A stretch of DNA of 64,000 nucleotides from Lathyrus oleraceus (GCF_024323335.1 NC_066584.1:421329819-421393818), one strand, 5' to 3'. Positions 10,295 to 22,925 are shown, numbered from the stretch's first letter. The notes: generated from the letters alone by a model not told the origin. Numbers and translations: made by a program.

Positions 10295-11521
10295 TGTTTT
10301 GATGAAGACAACATATTTCAAGAATATCAAAAAGGATGAGCCAAGACAAATTGCATAAGGATCAAATCTTGCTTACATATTTCATGAAGATTAAAGACTC
10401 AAAGTAATTGATCTTCAACTTATATGGGTACAAGCTAAAACTCTTTGCATTGATATTTGTTAGTGCTCAAAACATTTAGTCAAATGCATTACCAAAACAT
10501 CAAATACATACCATAAACACTTACCCTTTTACAAAACACTCTTTTTGGTCTTTTAAGTTCATGTAATCGTTTACCAATATCATGTAACCGGTTACATCCC
10601 TGGCAGTAGCAAAAAACCTTTATATTTGATCATTTTCAATATGATGTAACCGGTTACATCATTTAAGCAACCGGTGACATGATTGAGTTTTTTGAATTTC
10701 TGGGCCATAACGTAACCATGTAACCGATTACATCCTTCAGGTAACCGGTTACACCTGAACCAGTGGCACTTCTTTATTGTTATTCAGTGCCATACGAATT
10801 CATATCTCTTGCCCTTGACCATTGCATTGTTCCACTTATATGCAGCCTTTCTAAAGGGTATAGAGTCTCCTATATATACTATACTTTTCAGATTTTATCA
10901 CTCACCTCTTTCATACAAATTACAAACTTCAAATATACCAACTTTTAACCAAAGTGTTCATATATACATCAACTTTCATTGAGATATTTTTCCAACATTG
11001 TTACATACATATTTCAGAAAAATACTCTCATATATTCATACACATTGAGCACTAATATTATCCTTGTGATTTGTTTTTACTTGAAAGAGAAGATCAATCA
11101 AGTGATTGATATATTTCATCTATTCAAACTCTTATACAAAAATTATACTTGTTGTACCATTGCTTTCTAGGATTGTTAGGAAGCAATATTAGTCACATTG
11201 AGAGGATTGTTCTCATAGGGTGACTTAGTGAAAATCCAAGAGGATTGTTCTTGGTCCAAGAGGATTGTTCTTGGTTTTTGGTTATTTCTTGTACAAGTTT
11301 CCAAACATAGTGAAAATCTCTTACTGCGTAAGGGGACTGGAATACTCTCGGATTGTGAGGGGAACCAGGATATATCCTTGTGTCATTTATCTTTCCGCCT
11401 TTACATCTTTCATAAATTTCCAAACCAGAAATATTATCAACTTCATATCATAAAACCAGATAAATTTTTAAAGAACCTGATTCACCCCCCCCCCCCCTCT
11501 TAGGCGCACTTCGTTCTTACA
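10295..11521 (+). mobile_element. Copia-like solo LTR inserted in the Ogre-A LTR
   Basis: This block interrupts Ogre LTR sequence, which aligns with Ogre-C on either side. It starts TGTTTTGATGAAGAC and ends with a poly-C run and TTCTTACA at 11521, a form common at the 3' end of plant copia LTRs. It contains a palindrome cluster (10562-10752) and a TATATATA box (10871-10878). The flanking pentamers are GACTT and GAAAT, not a target duplication, so the boundaries or a single-event origin are uncertain. No internal coding region is present. Confidence 0.65.
10562..10752 (+). repeat. Cluster of GTAACCGGTTAC palindromes
   Basis: At least six copies or variants occur in 190 bp. Perfect palindromes are ATGTAACCGGTTACAT at 10582-10597 and GATGTAACCGGTTACATC at 10643-10660. 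Variants are at 10562, 10667, about 10718 and 10741. They lie about 120-310 bp upstream of TATATATA at 10871, an upstream promoter position in the inserted LTR. Confidence 0.85.
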
Positions 11522-12775
11522 GAAATGGCCAGGTGGAGATGAAAGCAAGCATGGCAATGGTTCCCAAAGCTCTCATTCATCATATATGCCTCCCAAATAT
11601 CTCCATTCATCATGTTGATCAAAAAAACCAAAAGGCTTGAAGCTTGTTTCCCAAGGAAACCCTAATTCATTAGTGCTTCAATTGTGCCTAGCTCATGAAG
11701 CAACCTCAACCCATGATCAAATACAATCAAGGGAAGTTCTTCCATTAATCATTTCATGCAATATTTGAGCTTATTTGAGTGTCATCAATCATCAATTCAT
11801 CAAGATATGAGGCATGGACTTGAGAAGTTGATCAGTCAATTCATCTGACTATTTTGAAGTACACTGAGACCTAACTTTTGATGTGTTTGTTAAATGGAGA
11901 TGACCCCAAGATAACACATGTTCTTAAGATCCATATGGACAACGTTCATGTTCATCAAAAATCCATTTGAAGCTTGGAAGGTCATCATCCATTTCAAAAC
12001 ATTATAGGTCATTTTGACTGAAACCCTAATTTTGGGTCAACTTCACAAGGTGGGATCAAATTCATGTGTCATTATAGGTCATGATTTTGAGGTGGGATCA
12101 AATTCATTAGAAATTTTGAGATTTCTACTTCATTTGTTATGTTGGACAAATTTTCATAGTCCTAAAATAAACACATGTGATAATGCAAAACATTATAGGT
12201 CACTTTGGACCAAAGGCATTGAAATGTGAAAAAGTCCAACTTCAAGTGCCCATAACTTCTTCATCAAAAATCCAAATGATGCAAAAGTTAAGTCCAAATT
12301 GATTGTATTTAGAATATCTATAACTTTTATGTTGAAGGTTTTGTCATTTGGAGCTTGCATCATTGAAGCAGAAGGGCTTGAAGTTTGGCCATTTTTGAAA
12401 TTTTCACATCTACATGTTTTGCACCTTACACTTCAAGATCAATTTTCACCAATTTCCCAATTGCAAATGAAGTTTTGGTCAACATGACAATTTATCCTCA
12501 TGCCAAGAGCTTTCCAACCATTCCCATAAGGCTATGTTTCATTTTTGGAAATGCCATTTTCGAAGAGAAGAACAATTTGGTGCATTTTTGGGAACTCATT
12601 GAAAACACATTGCATGAGCTCAACAAATTACTTCTGCACGTCCATTTTGATTCTATTTGGTATCATCTTGCAATTCCAAGTAGAATTGGGCCCTCCATGC
12701 TCCTGTAGAGGCCCATGCATGGAGGCCCTTTCCATCCATGCACATGCATTGCTCATGTATTCAGCCATAATTTGT

Positions 12776-12783
12776 TATAAATA
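12776..12783 (+). promoter_or_regulatory. Ogre-A LTR TATA box
   Basis: TATAAATA is the only canonical TATA motif I noticed in the central LTR. Its relative position matches the TATAAATA boxes of the Ogre-C LTRs. Confidence 0.6.
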
Positions 12784-15685
12784 AATGCTCAATGCTTCAC
12801 ATTTACACAACCTGAAGGCACCTGTTATGCTGCACGAATCCCTCCATAACCACACTCAAAGGAACTCTCTCTTTCTATTCAATTTTTCAGATCTGAAATT
12901 CAATTGCCTTGGTTGATTTTCTAGATCTATAGTTCCTAAGCCTTGCTCACCTTGACCCTAAGACTACACTGCAAGTAAAAGCTTTGAAATATTGTGCTCT
13001 CAAGATCCTCATTTCAGAGGTTTACATCCAAACTTGTTTTCTTCGAATCTCTTTGTATATAGCTTCTTTCTTGTATTTGCTGGGTTGTTTGAGGCAATTG
13101 TTTTGTGCTTTGAATTTTTGAATTCCATCAAGTTTCAGTTGAACACCACAAATTTTAACCTCTGATTTCTTTCTCCATGGAAGTCTAGAGTGAAATTGGT
13201 TGGTACAGGGGTGATGTACATCACCCCAGCTTTCATTTGATATATGGATCGTGGCATTTGGTGAAGTTTTGATCTCTGCAACTTTCACCGGCACCGGAGA
13301 TCTTGCCGGAGAAGAAGGTGGTGTACACCACCGTCCCAACTCCAGATCAAATCTGGACCGTGCATTCTTATTTCCATATCAGATCTGAACCTTTCCATGT
13401 TATGACTTAATTAAAGGTTGTGTGTTATGCATTGACTTGAGTGCACCTTGGACACGCGCATGTGATCCGCATGATTTGCCAACTCAACTAATGAGCTCAA
13501 TCCAACGCCTCCTGTTTTTCCACATTTTTAATTTCTGATTTCATTTTCTTTTTATTTCTTTAATTCCATTTCATTTCGAAAAATCATATCTCACTCATTA
13601 TTGGTCCATAAAATGTGAGACCAATTGCATTATTTCTCTTTTAATTTTTAGTTTCTAAAAATGATTTTTAATATTTTTTATTTTATCATTTGATATTTTT
13701 TAGGAATTTTCTCTTTTCTGGTTAATTTTAATTCATTTAAAATAGTTTTTGATATTCAAAAAATACAAAAATATTTTCCCAACCTCTTTGAATGATGATG
13801 GATCTATGAAAAATATTCTCATTAATTTATCAATTGATTTGAGATTTATTTGAGATTTTAATTTAATTAGGTTATTTTTATGCATTTTTAATTGATTAAA
13901 AATAGTTTCTAACTTCTAAAAATGCTGAAATTTTTTGTCATACTTTGTTTGACCTTGTTGAACTTAGGATAATTCACTTGGACTTTTTAAAGTTGATTTG
14001 AAGTGAATTTGAAGTTTGACCTTTAATTGGTTATTTTAATTCAAGTATCATTTTAATTTTGAAAAATACCAAAAATATTTTATTTGTTTCTTAACTTCTA
14101 ATCTTCATCTTGCTTTTGTTTACTAATGTTTGACCTTGATTTCATCTACCTTTGGTCAATGTATATTGGTTACTTCATTTCATTTCCATTAATGCACTTT
14201 AATATTCATATTCTTCTTCTTCTTTTTCTTTTTTTGATCAATGAGTTAAAGATTGGTGGTTTGCCTTGATGTATGGGAGGTTTAACCTTCCTTGATTCAA
14301 ATCTAATTCATCTTGATCATAGATCAAGTGAATGGCTTTGCATTAAGGATGGGTTGCTTCCTAATCAAGCAAAGAACCTAAATCAATACAAGATCATTTC
14401 TCATCCTCTTTTGGCATGGCAAGTTGTAGGAGCTTGATTCACTAATCAAGATCTCTAATTTGTGTTGTTGCCTACATTTTATTGACCGGTCTCAAATAGG
14501 TGTGACTACTAAATTAGTCCACTTACGATTGCTTAACATAGCGCTAAATTGCCTTATTGCACACTAATAATAACCATTAACCATTAACCATTAACCATTA
14601 ACATTTAATTCTTGCACTTTACATTTATGCAATTTAATATTCTTGTACATATTATTCATTTGCTTTTGCCCTTTGCTCATTTGAGCACATGTTTATGATA
14701 ATTCAATTTTCCTTTTGCTCACTTGAGCACATAATTGTGTATATATATTTGTGCTTGTCTTTTTGTTTTGATTGTTGTGGACCAAATCCAAAAATGGACA
14801 AAAAGGACTTTGATTCTAGGACATTACCTATGCAAAAATGGAGCAAAAAAGGCCTTAATGTTGAAGATGGATAAGAAAGACCAAATCTCTAAACTCACTC
14901 TTGTCCATTCTTGATTTGCTTCATGGAACTTTTTGATATGTGTGAATTTGTGCTAGGGATTCCTATTTGAGCCAAATTGAAGAACCATTGTCATGTGCAT
15001 TTAAAGTGAGAGATACAAGAGCCATTGGAAGATTCCTAAGAGCTTTGCTTGATTGATTTATTGCTTGAGTATACACTTATTTGCTTGCTTATTCCAAAGG
15101 ATGGGAGCTACTTGGATCATCAATACGATCTCAAGAAAGGAACTCTATTTGTGGTCTTGTTTCTTATCCTTCATCCCTTGTATGCTTAGGGTTTAGCCAT
15201 TCTTCTTCTTCCCTCCACTCTAACCCAAGCCCAAACTTTTGTGTAAACATTAACACTTGTTTTCAAACATTAGAAACCTAAGAATTATGCTTTTTATTTT
15301 CAAACTTTCTTTTCATAACACTTATTTTGAATTGAATCTTTAAGTCAACTTTGACCATATTTTGTAAATACTTTTCATTGGTAAATATAACTCATTCAAA
15401 TGCTTTTGTGGTTTCAATGGCCATTTTCTTATCAAAACTTTTCATAACCTTTAGTTATTAGGTTTGAGTTATCCTTGAGGTAGATATAATACTCACCTAT
15501 ATCCTTAGTGATGGACAATGAGTCTTCCATGCTTATTATAGAGTTAACCCCTCACTAGCATGTTGAAGCTATCCTCACATGGTGGATTTGTGGTTTTAGG
15601 TTGAGTTTTCTCCGTTGGATAACAAAAGACCTTAAGGATTTTGGACCAATCAATTCACCAACTTGTTTTTTGAGATTTTTACCCC

Positions 15686-15750
15686 AAACTACGAGGTTTT
15701 GATCCTAATCTTTTTTAAGATGGTACGTAGGCAATGGGTTTATCCATTCA
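15686..15750 (+). other. LTR structured element (CTACG/CGTAG stem plus variable hairpin), Ogre-A
   Basis: CTACG 15689-15693 can pair with CGTAG 15726-15730 and encloses ATCTT-TTTT-AAGAT. After the invariant GTAGGCA comes a hairpin, AATGG 15733-15737 with CCATT 15744-15748. The same layout with other stem sequences occurs in Ogre-C, Tat-D and the minus-strand solo LTR. Confidence 0.7.
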
Positions 15751-15861
15751 AACACAAAATTGTAAATAATGTGTACATTCTTCTCTCATCTCCCCAATCA
15801 TGTTTGCACAAACAAATTTTCCCAAAAAATACCAACCTTACAACAATTGTGAAAAGGGCTC

Positions 15862-15877
15862 CCTAGGAGTACCTAGG
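15862..15877 (+). other. AGTA-loop hairpin in the Ogre-A LTR
   Basis: CCTAGG-AGTA-CCTAGG forms a perfect 6-bp stem. It is followed within about 10 bases by a box related to GGGTGCTAACACC. Confidence 0.75.
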
Positions 15878-16091
15878 ATGTTTTGGGTGCCTAAAACCTT
15901 CCCATTGCATAACCAACCCCCTTACCCCGATCTCTAACATTTTTATTAGTTTTTGATTCAATAAAACTTCTCAATTTTTTTTCTTTTTCTAACCTTTCCT
16001 TTGGATAAATAGAAGTGCGATGGCGACTCGACTTGTATGGTTTAATTTTGATTTAGTCAATAAATCTAAAGGTAATAAATACCCTGCTACA

Positions 16092-18704
16092 CAACTTACC
16101 AGAGGGCTATGACCATTCTTTTTCATGATATGGTGCACAAAGAAATTCAAGTATATGTTGATGATATGATTTCCAAATCAAGTGATGAAGACGGACATGT
16201 TGAGCATTTGTTGAAGTTATTCCAGCATTTGAGGAAGTACAAACTCCGCATGAATCCCAATAAGTGTACTTTTGGTGTTCATTCTGGTAAGTTGTTAGGC
16301 TTTATCATCAGTGAAAAGAGTATTGAAGTTGATCCTTCCAAGGTCAAAGCAATATAAGAGATGCTTGTGTGCCTATATTCAAGCTTCTTCGGAATAATCA
16401 ATCTTGTGATTTGACCGAAGACTTCCAGAAAGATTTTGACAGTATCAAAGAGTATCTGCTTGAGCCTCTGATTATGTCTCAACCTATTCATGGAAGACCT
16501 TTGATCATGTATTTGACTGTGCTTGATGAAAGTATGGGTTGTGTTCTTGGTCAGCAAGACGAAACTGGAAAGAAAGAATATGCTATTTTCTACCTCATTT
16601 AGAAGTTCACCGACTGTGAGACTCAATATTCTATGCTAAAAAAGACTTGTGTGCATTCGCTTGGGCTACTAAGCGTCTGCGCCAGTATATGTTGAATCAT
16701 ACCACTTGGTTGATATCCAAAATGGATCCAATCAAGTATATTTTCGAGAAGCCTGCTTTAACTGGAAGAATTTCCTGTTGGAAGATGTTGTTATTAGAGT
16801 GTGATATTGAATACTAATCTTAAAAAGAGATCAAAGGTAGTGTCTCAGATGACCACTTGGCTCACCAACCCATTGAAGATTACCAGATAGTACAATATGA
16901 TTTTCGTGACGAAGAGATTTTGTACTTGAAAATGAAAGATTGTGATGAACCATTGCTTGAAGAAAGACCAAAACCTAGTTCCCGTTGGGGCATGGTATTT
17001 GATGGAGTTGTTAATCAATATGGTAATGGCATTGGGGCAGTGATTGTTACTCTTCAAGGCACTTATTTTCCATTTAAAGCTAGATTAACTTTTAAGTGTA
17101 CAAACAACATGGCTGAGTATGAAGCTCGCATTATGGGGCTTGAAGAGGCCATTGATCTCAGAATCAAGTATCTTGATGTCTATGGAGATTCAACTTTGGT
17201 TGTGAATTACATCAAAGGTGAATGGAAGACGAATCAACCCGGTTTGACACCATATATAGATTATGCGAGGAGGATTTCAACTTTCTTTAAAAAGGTTGAG
17301 TTTCATCATATCCCTCGAGATGAAAACCAGATGGCAAATGCTCTTGCAACGTTGGCTTCAATGATTATGGTGAAATTCTGGAATGCGGTTCCTAATTTGA
17401 CTGTGATGCGTCTTGATAGGCCAGCTCATGTGTTTGCTATTGAAGAAGACAAAGATGAGAAGCCATGGTATTTTGATATCAAGTGTTTTCTCCAAAGACA
17501 TATTTACCCTCTTGGGGCATCTCTGAAAGATAAGAAGACTTTGAGGAGATTAGCTGGAAACTTCTACCTGAATGGTGATGTGCTTTATAAGAGAAACTTC
17601 GATATGGTTCTGCTCAGATGCGTGGATAGACATGAAGCAGACATGTTGATGACTGAAGTCCATGAAGGTTCCTTTGGTACTCATTCCAATAGGCATGCTA
17701 TGGCTAAAATGATGTTGAGAGCAGGTGACTATTGGCTAACAATGGAATAAGACTATTGCAAGTTCGTGAAGAAATTCCACAAGTGTTAAATCTATGCGGA
17801 TAAGATTCATGTTCCTCCGACACTGTCGAACGTTATTTCCTTTCTATAGCCCTTCTCCATGTGGGGAATTGATATAATTGGCATGAGTGAGCCCAAAGTT
17901 TCAAACGGACATCGTTTCATTCTGGTGCCTATTGACTACTTCACAAAGTAGGTTGAAGCGGCATCGTACGCGAATGTGACCAAGCAAGTTATTGTGAGGT
18001 TTATCAAGAATCAGATTATATGTCGTTATGGTATGCCGAGTAAGATCATTACTGATAATGGATCAAACTTGAACAATAATATGGTGGAAGCTCTTTGCAA
18101 AGACTTCAAAATTACACATCACAATTCTTCTCCCTACAGACCAAAGATGAACGGGGCTGTTGAAGATGCAAAAAAGAACATTAAGAAGATCATCCAGAAG
18201 ATGGTTATGACATACAAGGATTGGCATGAGATACTCCCATTTTCTTTGCACGGATATCGTACATCCATCCGCACTTCAACAAGGGCAACCCCTTTTTTAC
18301 ATGTTTATGGCATAGCAGTCGTCCTCCTAGTGGAGGTCGAGATCCCATCACTGTGTGTGTTGATGGAAGCCAAGTTGATAGAGGTTGAATGGTGTCAGAC
18401 CAGGTATGACCAGTTGAATTTGATTGAAGAGAAGAGGTTGACTGCCATGTGTCATGGTCAGTTATATCAACAGAGAATGAAGAAAGCTTTTGATAAGAAG
18501 GTCAGACCTCGTGTGTTCAAAGAAGGTGACCTTGTGCACAAGAAGATTCTATCTTTCAAAACAAATGCTAGGGGCAAATGGACTCCTAATTATGAAGGAA
18601 CATATGTTGTTAAGAGAGCCTCTTCATGCGGTGCTTTGATTCTTACAACTATGGACGGTGAAGAGCTCACGCGTTCTGTGAACACCGATGCAGTCAAGAA
18701 ATAA
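16092..18704 (+). pseudogene. Ogre-B pol 3' part: RT palm to integrase (broken)
   Basis: RT starts at the TYQRAMT-equivalent block, with YVDDM at 16153-16167. TAA at 16355 is a CAA codon in Ogre-C. Just after it, about 93 bp encoding the RT/RNase H junction are deleted. RNase H has TAG at 16600 and then frameshifts. The second RNase H and the start of integrase are open from 16857 to 17747 (FDGVVN, AEYEA, YGDSTL, RDENQMANALA). Integrase then has stops at 17748, about 17787, about 17849 and about 17949. Its C-terminal half is open from about 17976, including ITDNGS and the region of the third catalytic residue (AVEDAKKN). It ends at TAA 18702-18704, a few codons short of the Ogre-A end. Confidence 0.92.
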
Positions 18705-18731
18705 TTCGCCTACAAATAAAAGAACAGCTCG

Positions 18732-18893
18732 CTAAATTGAAAACCCGAAAGGGCGGCTTAGGAAAAAATGAGTGTCTCGGTGGATTGAAAAACCGAAAGG
18801 ATGATCCAGGCAAAAGTTAGAGACATAAAACAGAAAGATTTATCCAGATAAATTGAGTACCCCGTCTTGGGGAAATTTATGCAAAATTAGGGA
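18732..18893 (+). other. Ogre-B post-pol hairpin array (three modules)
   Basis: CTAAA 18732-18736 with CTTAG 18757-18761 has one mismatch; TGGAT 18781-18785 pairs with ATCCA 18804-18808; ATAAATT 18848-18854 pairs with AATTTAT 18874-18880. Inner CCCGAAAGGG or CCGAAAGG occurs in the first two modules. The third stem differs from Ogre-A and Ogre-C but still pairs. Confidence 0.72.
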
Positions 18894-21385
18894 TTATGGC
18901 AAGTAACTGCATCCTGTTAATCTTCAGTTTTGAAGACATTCTTGAGCACGTCATTGGATTCTGATTCGTCATCTTCAACCGAAGCCAAGAGCACAATTGA
19001 TAGCAAAGTTAGTATAAGTATTAGTGATCATTGTATTCAATGTAGCCCTTTTCCATGTAAATTACTATTTTTCAACTCTTGTAAAGATCTATGGAGTCTT
19101 GTCATTTCTAGACCATCATTCTATTAAATAAAGTTGAGCTTTTTGTCCATTTGTTTCTACTCTTTTTTATTTCACCTAAATAGAATTAAAAATTTATGAT
19201 GATCATTTTGAAATTGAATTTAAAAATTAAAATCATGGTTTTCTTAAATAATAAAAGCAATTACTTTTTAAGAGTAATCAATTTCATTTAAGGAATATCA
19301 ACAACAGATTGAGAACAGGTGAGTCCTAAAAAAGCGAATATTGGTTGGTTTTCCAAGCAGCTGGTTTGGTCATATCTTTTCGAACGACAACTCAACATCT
19401 CCAGCCGAGTTTTGTTGGTTTCCCCTGCTGAGTTTGTAATTGTCTCCCTCGAGTTGTAGGCGCATTATCTCAGCGGTTTGCATAGATTCAACATATATTG
19501 TTACTCCCCTCATGTCGTCAGCAGAGTTTATGCCTAATCCCTGTTAGCACTGATTCTTGAGCAATATTTCTGGTCCTCTGCAAGGTTGTCTCCCATTTGA
19601 TATGGTGTTAACCTAAAATTCCCCGCATATTTGATGATGCAGATCCTCAGCAAATTTGTCCTCTTTCCTAGCCAGGGTCGAGCCTTTGAGAAGAATGATT
19701 CACGCTCGTCCGATTCATCTCTTTCTCCAATCGTTGCTTCCCTCTTGTTGAGATTGGTGGAGTGTTGTAACGATGATTTAGATTATTGACATTTGTATCC
19801 TTGTGTTTGTTTTGTCAGCATAATTATCATATATACATATACATATACATTCATAGATTTCATTATTGCATTATTATTGCACTTTGTGATTCATTCTTTT
19901 CTGATCCTCTGCTATGGTGGTATCCTTTACCCTACGCATATTTGGTGTGTCTGTCCTCCCTCAAGTGTAGAGTGTTATCCCCTTAAGCAGAAAGAATTTA
20001 ATCTTTCTCATTCCCCACTGAGTTATTTCCTCATGGATGATCATTATTTCAGCTTCCTCCCCAGTTGATTATCAGGATGGAACTACTCCTCCTGAGTTAT
20101 ATCCTCATTGGGTTAAGTCATTCATTGACCTTTTATTTCTATATCTTGCCTAGATAGATAGCTTGATCCCCTGAGAGTCTGTTACCCAGTAAATGGTAAT
20201 ATTCTTTTTGGTTTGTGAGTACTTTACTTTTTCCCAATACCTGGTAAAAGTAATCCACTTCCTTTATTTCTCCCCAGTGGATTCATTTTCATGTTTCTCA
20301 GGATGTCTATCCTTGGTATGTTCATCCTAACTGATGTCGGGTATTCTTTCCCTTTTGAGTTTATCCTCGATATGTTTATTTTAACCAGTGATGGATATTC
20401 TCGCTTTGGCTTTCTTCCCAGTAAAAAGGTAGTTGTAATCCCTATTTCATTCCCTAGAGGGCTAATGCTTGATATGTTCATCCTAATTGATGACGGGTTT
20501 CCTCCTCTTCGCGGTCTTCTGCCCAGTAACCGATAGTTGTAAATCCTGCTTCCCTTTTTTGCGGAGTCTATCCTTGATATGTTCCTCTTAACTAGTGAAA
20601 GACATTCTCTTTTCGGTATTCTATCCAGTAACTGATAGATGTAATTCTATTTCTGCCCTCAAAGTCTATCCTTGATATGTCCATCCTAATCGGTGATGGA
20701 TATTCTCTTTTCGGTGTTCTATCCAATAACTGATAGATGTAATTCCTACTTTTCTCGGTAGTATATCCTTGATATGTTCATCTTAACCGATGACGGGTAT
20801 TCTTCCCTTTGAGTATATCCTTGATATGTTCACTTTAACCAGTGACGGATATTCTCTTTCTTTGTGGTCTTCTGCCTAGTAACCCGTAGTTGTAAATCCT
20901 ATTTGGGCTCTTCCCCGACAGGTTATTCTTACCTAGTAGCTGGTAATGAATACACCTTCTTTTGCCCTCAGTGAGTCATCTTTGATATGTTTACCCTAAC
21001 CGGTAACGGATGTATTCCCTGTCGGATCATGTTATCTCCTTACCCAGTAACCGATTATGGATAATATACTTCTGTTACTCCTGCGTTGAATATCTTTTCT
21101 TCCTCAGTTGAGTTCGAGTGCGTATTTCCTCAATGAAATCGCCATTTCCTGTTTGGTTTAGGCATTTCAGTTTTATTCTGATTTACCTGTTTCCCCTGTA
21201 GATTCTCCCCTTTTCTCCCCGGTTGAGTCTTTCCATTGATATTTTTTCATGGAATCCCTCGTGTCCCCCAACAGTTTTAAGTCGTAGTTTGGCCTACACA
21301 TAACCTTTTACCCCTAGAGTCTCAGTCTCTCTATATTCTTTTCCTTTGTGGTAAGATTTCCCCCACAAAGATTATTTTTAACATT
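18894..21385 (+). repeat. Ogre-B 3' UTR with degenerate tandem repeats
   Basis: No credible gene. From about 20313 to 21010 the motif ATCCTTGATATGTTCATC followed by CTAACCGGTGACGGATATTC-like sequence recurs about eight times at intervals of about 50-150 bp. Copies start near 20313, 20364, 20467, 20570, 20668, 20766, 20818 and 20970. They alternate with CCCAGTAACCGRTAG-type blocks. A short CATATA run lies at 19828-19850. Confidence 0.75.
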
Positions 21386-21390
21386 CATAT
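21386..21390 (+). repeat. Target site duplication of Ogre-C, left copy (CATAT)
   Basis: CATAT precedes the 5' LTR start and recurs at 60912-60916 just after the 3' LTR end. The Ogre-B 3' UTR is continuous across it, as shown by comparison with 56075-56090 in Ogre-C. Confidence 0.92.
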
Positions 21391-22917
21391 TGTAAGACCG
21401 CAATTTTGACCCTAAGATCCCTCATACAATTCCATCATAGGCATTAGCATTGGGATCATATCTTGGCATCCTCCTTACCCCTCTTTCATTGGATTTATTT
21501 TGGGAGATATCACCAAGCACTTTGTAATTGTATCATACTTGTATTTTATCATTTCACTAACCAAAATACCAAAAATATGTCTTTGCATTTGTCTAACTCT
21601 TTTGTAGGAAGGGCACGATTCCATTGATTCATGAAGTTCACATCTAGGGTTTGAGACCCTCATGAACAAAGAGCACAACCAATAATTGATCCAAGAATGG
21701 TTATGAACATCATATATGAGGCCTAATGTTCTCTACATGTTATATTGATCAAGTTCTCTTCAAGAGTTTGAGAGTGATTTGCCTTTGAAACCCTAGATTG
21801 ACTGGGTATCTTGAGTAACTTCTCCAACAAGCTATCTCACCAATTGATCAAATTTCTCAAGGGACACTTCAAAATTCATCATCTTATGCATATATGATCT
21901 ACCATGAGCCAATAAAGTCAAGATAATTGGAAGTTAGCAAGTTGGTTGATGGTGGTTGGCCAGATAGATTCATCTAATCAAAGTTGGGTCTCCCTAGACC
22001 CTATCTCCTACAATTTTCACCATATCAAAATGATTCCAAGATAAAACTTACTCTAAATGACATTCCAAACAACTTTCATGTTAATACCTAGAGCTATTTT
22101 TGCTTGGAAAATCAATTTATATGTTGAAACATTATAGGTCATTTTGTCTAAACCCTAATTTGAAAGTCAACTTCCCAAGGCCATAAATTGCACAACTTTT
22201 TTGAGATGAAATATTTACAAGTTGCACAAGTTGCACAATCAAATTCAATGTGTCTACTTCAACCTTGATGTTTAGAGTGGGAGCTAATTCAACTTTTTTC
22301 AGCATGTGATATGAGGTTACATTATAGGTCACTTTTGACCTATACCATTGATCAAGTGATTTTTCCAAACTTCAAAAATGCATAACTCTATCATTTTAAA
22401 TCCAAATGACATTAAATTTTTGGCCATTTTTAAGGTCTTTGAGAGAGCTACAACTTTGATGAATACACTTTCCTCATTTGAAGCTCATTTAAAAAGTTAA
22501 GCAAGGTGGAATATTGAGACATATGGCTTGACACTTACAAAACATTTTGATATGTCAAAAATTTCCAAACTTCCACCTCAAATTTCTCTAAGTTACAAAC
22601 TCAAAATGGGAAAGTGTTGAACATGAAAGTTGTTCCTCTTGATCTCACCTTTCCAAAGAGCTCAAATTCATTCATTTTGGACAAGGAATGCATAGGCTAC
22701 GCATGGCATGAACATGGTGTCATCACTTGGCAAGGATCAAACTTCAAATCAAAATGCACACTTGCCTTGCAATCCAAGCTGAATTCAGACTATCTAACAT
22801 TCATTTCTGGACTTATGGCAATGATTTTATGGGCCTATGCGCGCCCATTCACCCATGCATCATCAATGACCAAATTTAGAAAGTGATTTCAAGTGTGAAA
22901 ATATCAATGTTTTCAAC

Positions 22918-22925
22918 TATAAATA
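22918..22925 (+). promoter_or_regulatory. Ogre-C 5' LTR TATA box
   Basis: TATAAATA in the context CAACTATAAATAGAGCC. It is conserved at 57713-57720 in the 3' LTR. Confidence 0.7.

Larger units (their letters stand above)
2138..16091 (+). mobile_element. Ogre-A: Ty3/gypsy Tat/Ogre element, 3' portion
   Basis: From left to right it holds the end of the gag-pro ORF, the pro/RT intron, pol (RT, RNase H, second archaeal-type RNase H, integrase), a 3.5-kb 3' UTR, a polypurine tract at about 9966-9979 and the 3' LTR at 9980-16091. Its 5' LTR, ORF1 and gag are outside the window, beyond the copia element that interrupts its protease. At 16092 the sequence enters another Ogre's RT in mid-gene, so Ogre-A is itself inserted there. 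The target duplication would be CAACT at 16092-16096, with the left copy not visible. Confidence 0.93.
9980..16091 (+). repeat. Ogre-A 3' LTR, interrupted by a copia-like LTR
   Basis: It begins TGTAAGACC and ends CTGCTACA, matching the termini of the Ogre-C LTRs. It is 6112 bp long, or about 4.9 kb without the block at 10295-11521. A TATAAATA box lies at 12776-12783. The 3' end carries the shared LTR module: structured element (15686-15750), AGTA-loop hairpin (15862-15877), GGTGCCTAAAACC box (about 15886) and primer-site echo (16021-16029). A short (CCATTAA)n run occurs near 14571-14601. No coding content is seen. Confidence 0.88.
16092..21390 (+). mobile_element. Ogre-B, internal segment (host of Ogre-A and Ogre-C)
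   Basis: The sequence resumes in mid-RT at 16092, right after the Ogre-A LTR, and runs through pol and 3' UTR to 21390, where Ogre-C begins. Bases 21386-21390 (CATAT) are the left copy of the Ogre-C target duplication. Ogre-B continues at 60912 with the last piece of 3' UTR, the polypurine tract and its own 3' LTR. Its 5' part is outside the window to the left. Confidence 0.9.

Noticed and set aside
14571..14601. (CCATTAA)n run, telomere-like at first sight
   Set aside because: Not the plant telomere heptamer and only about four units.
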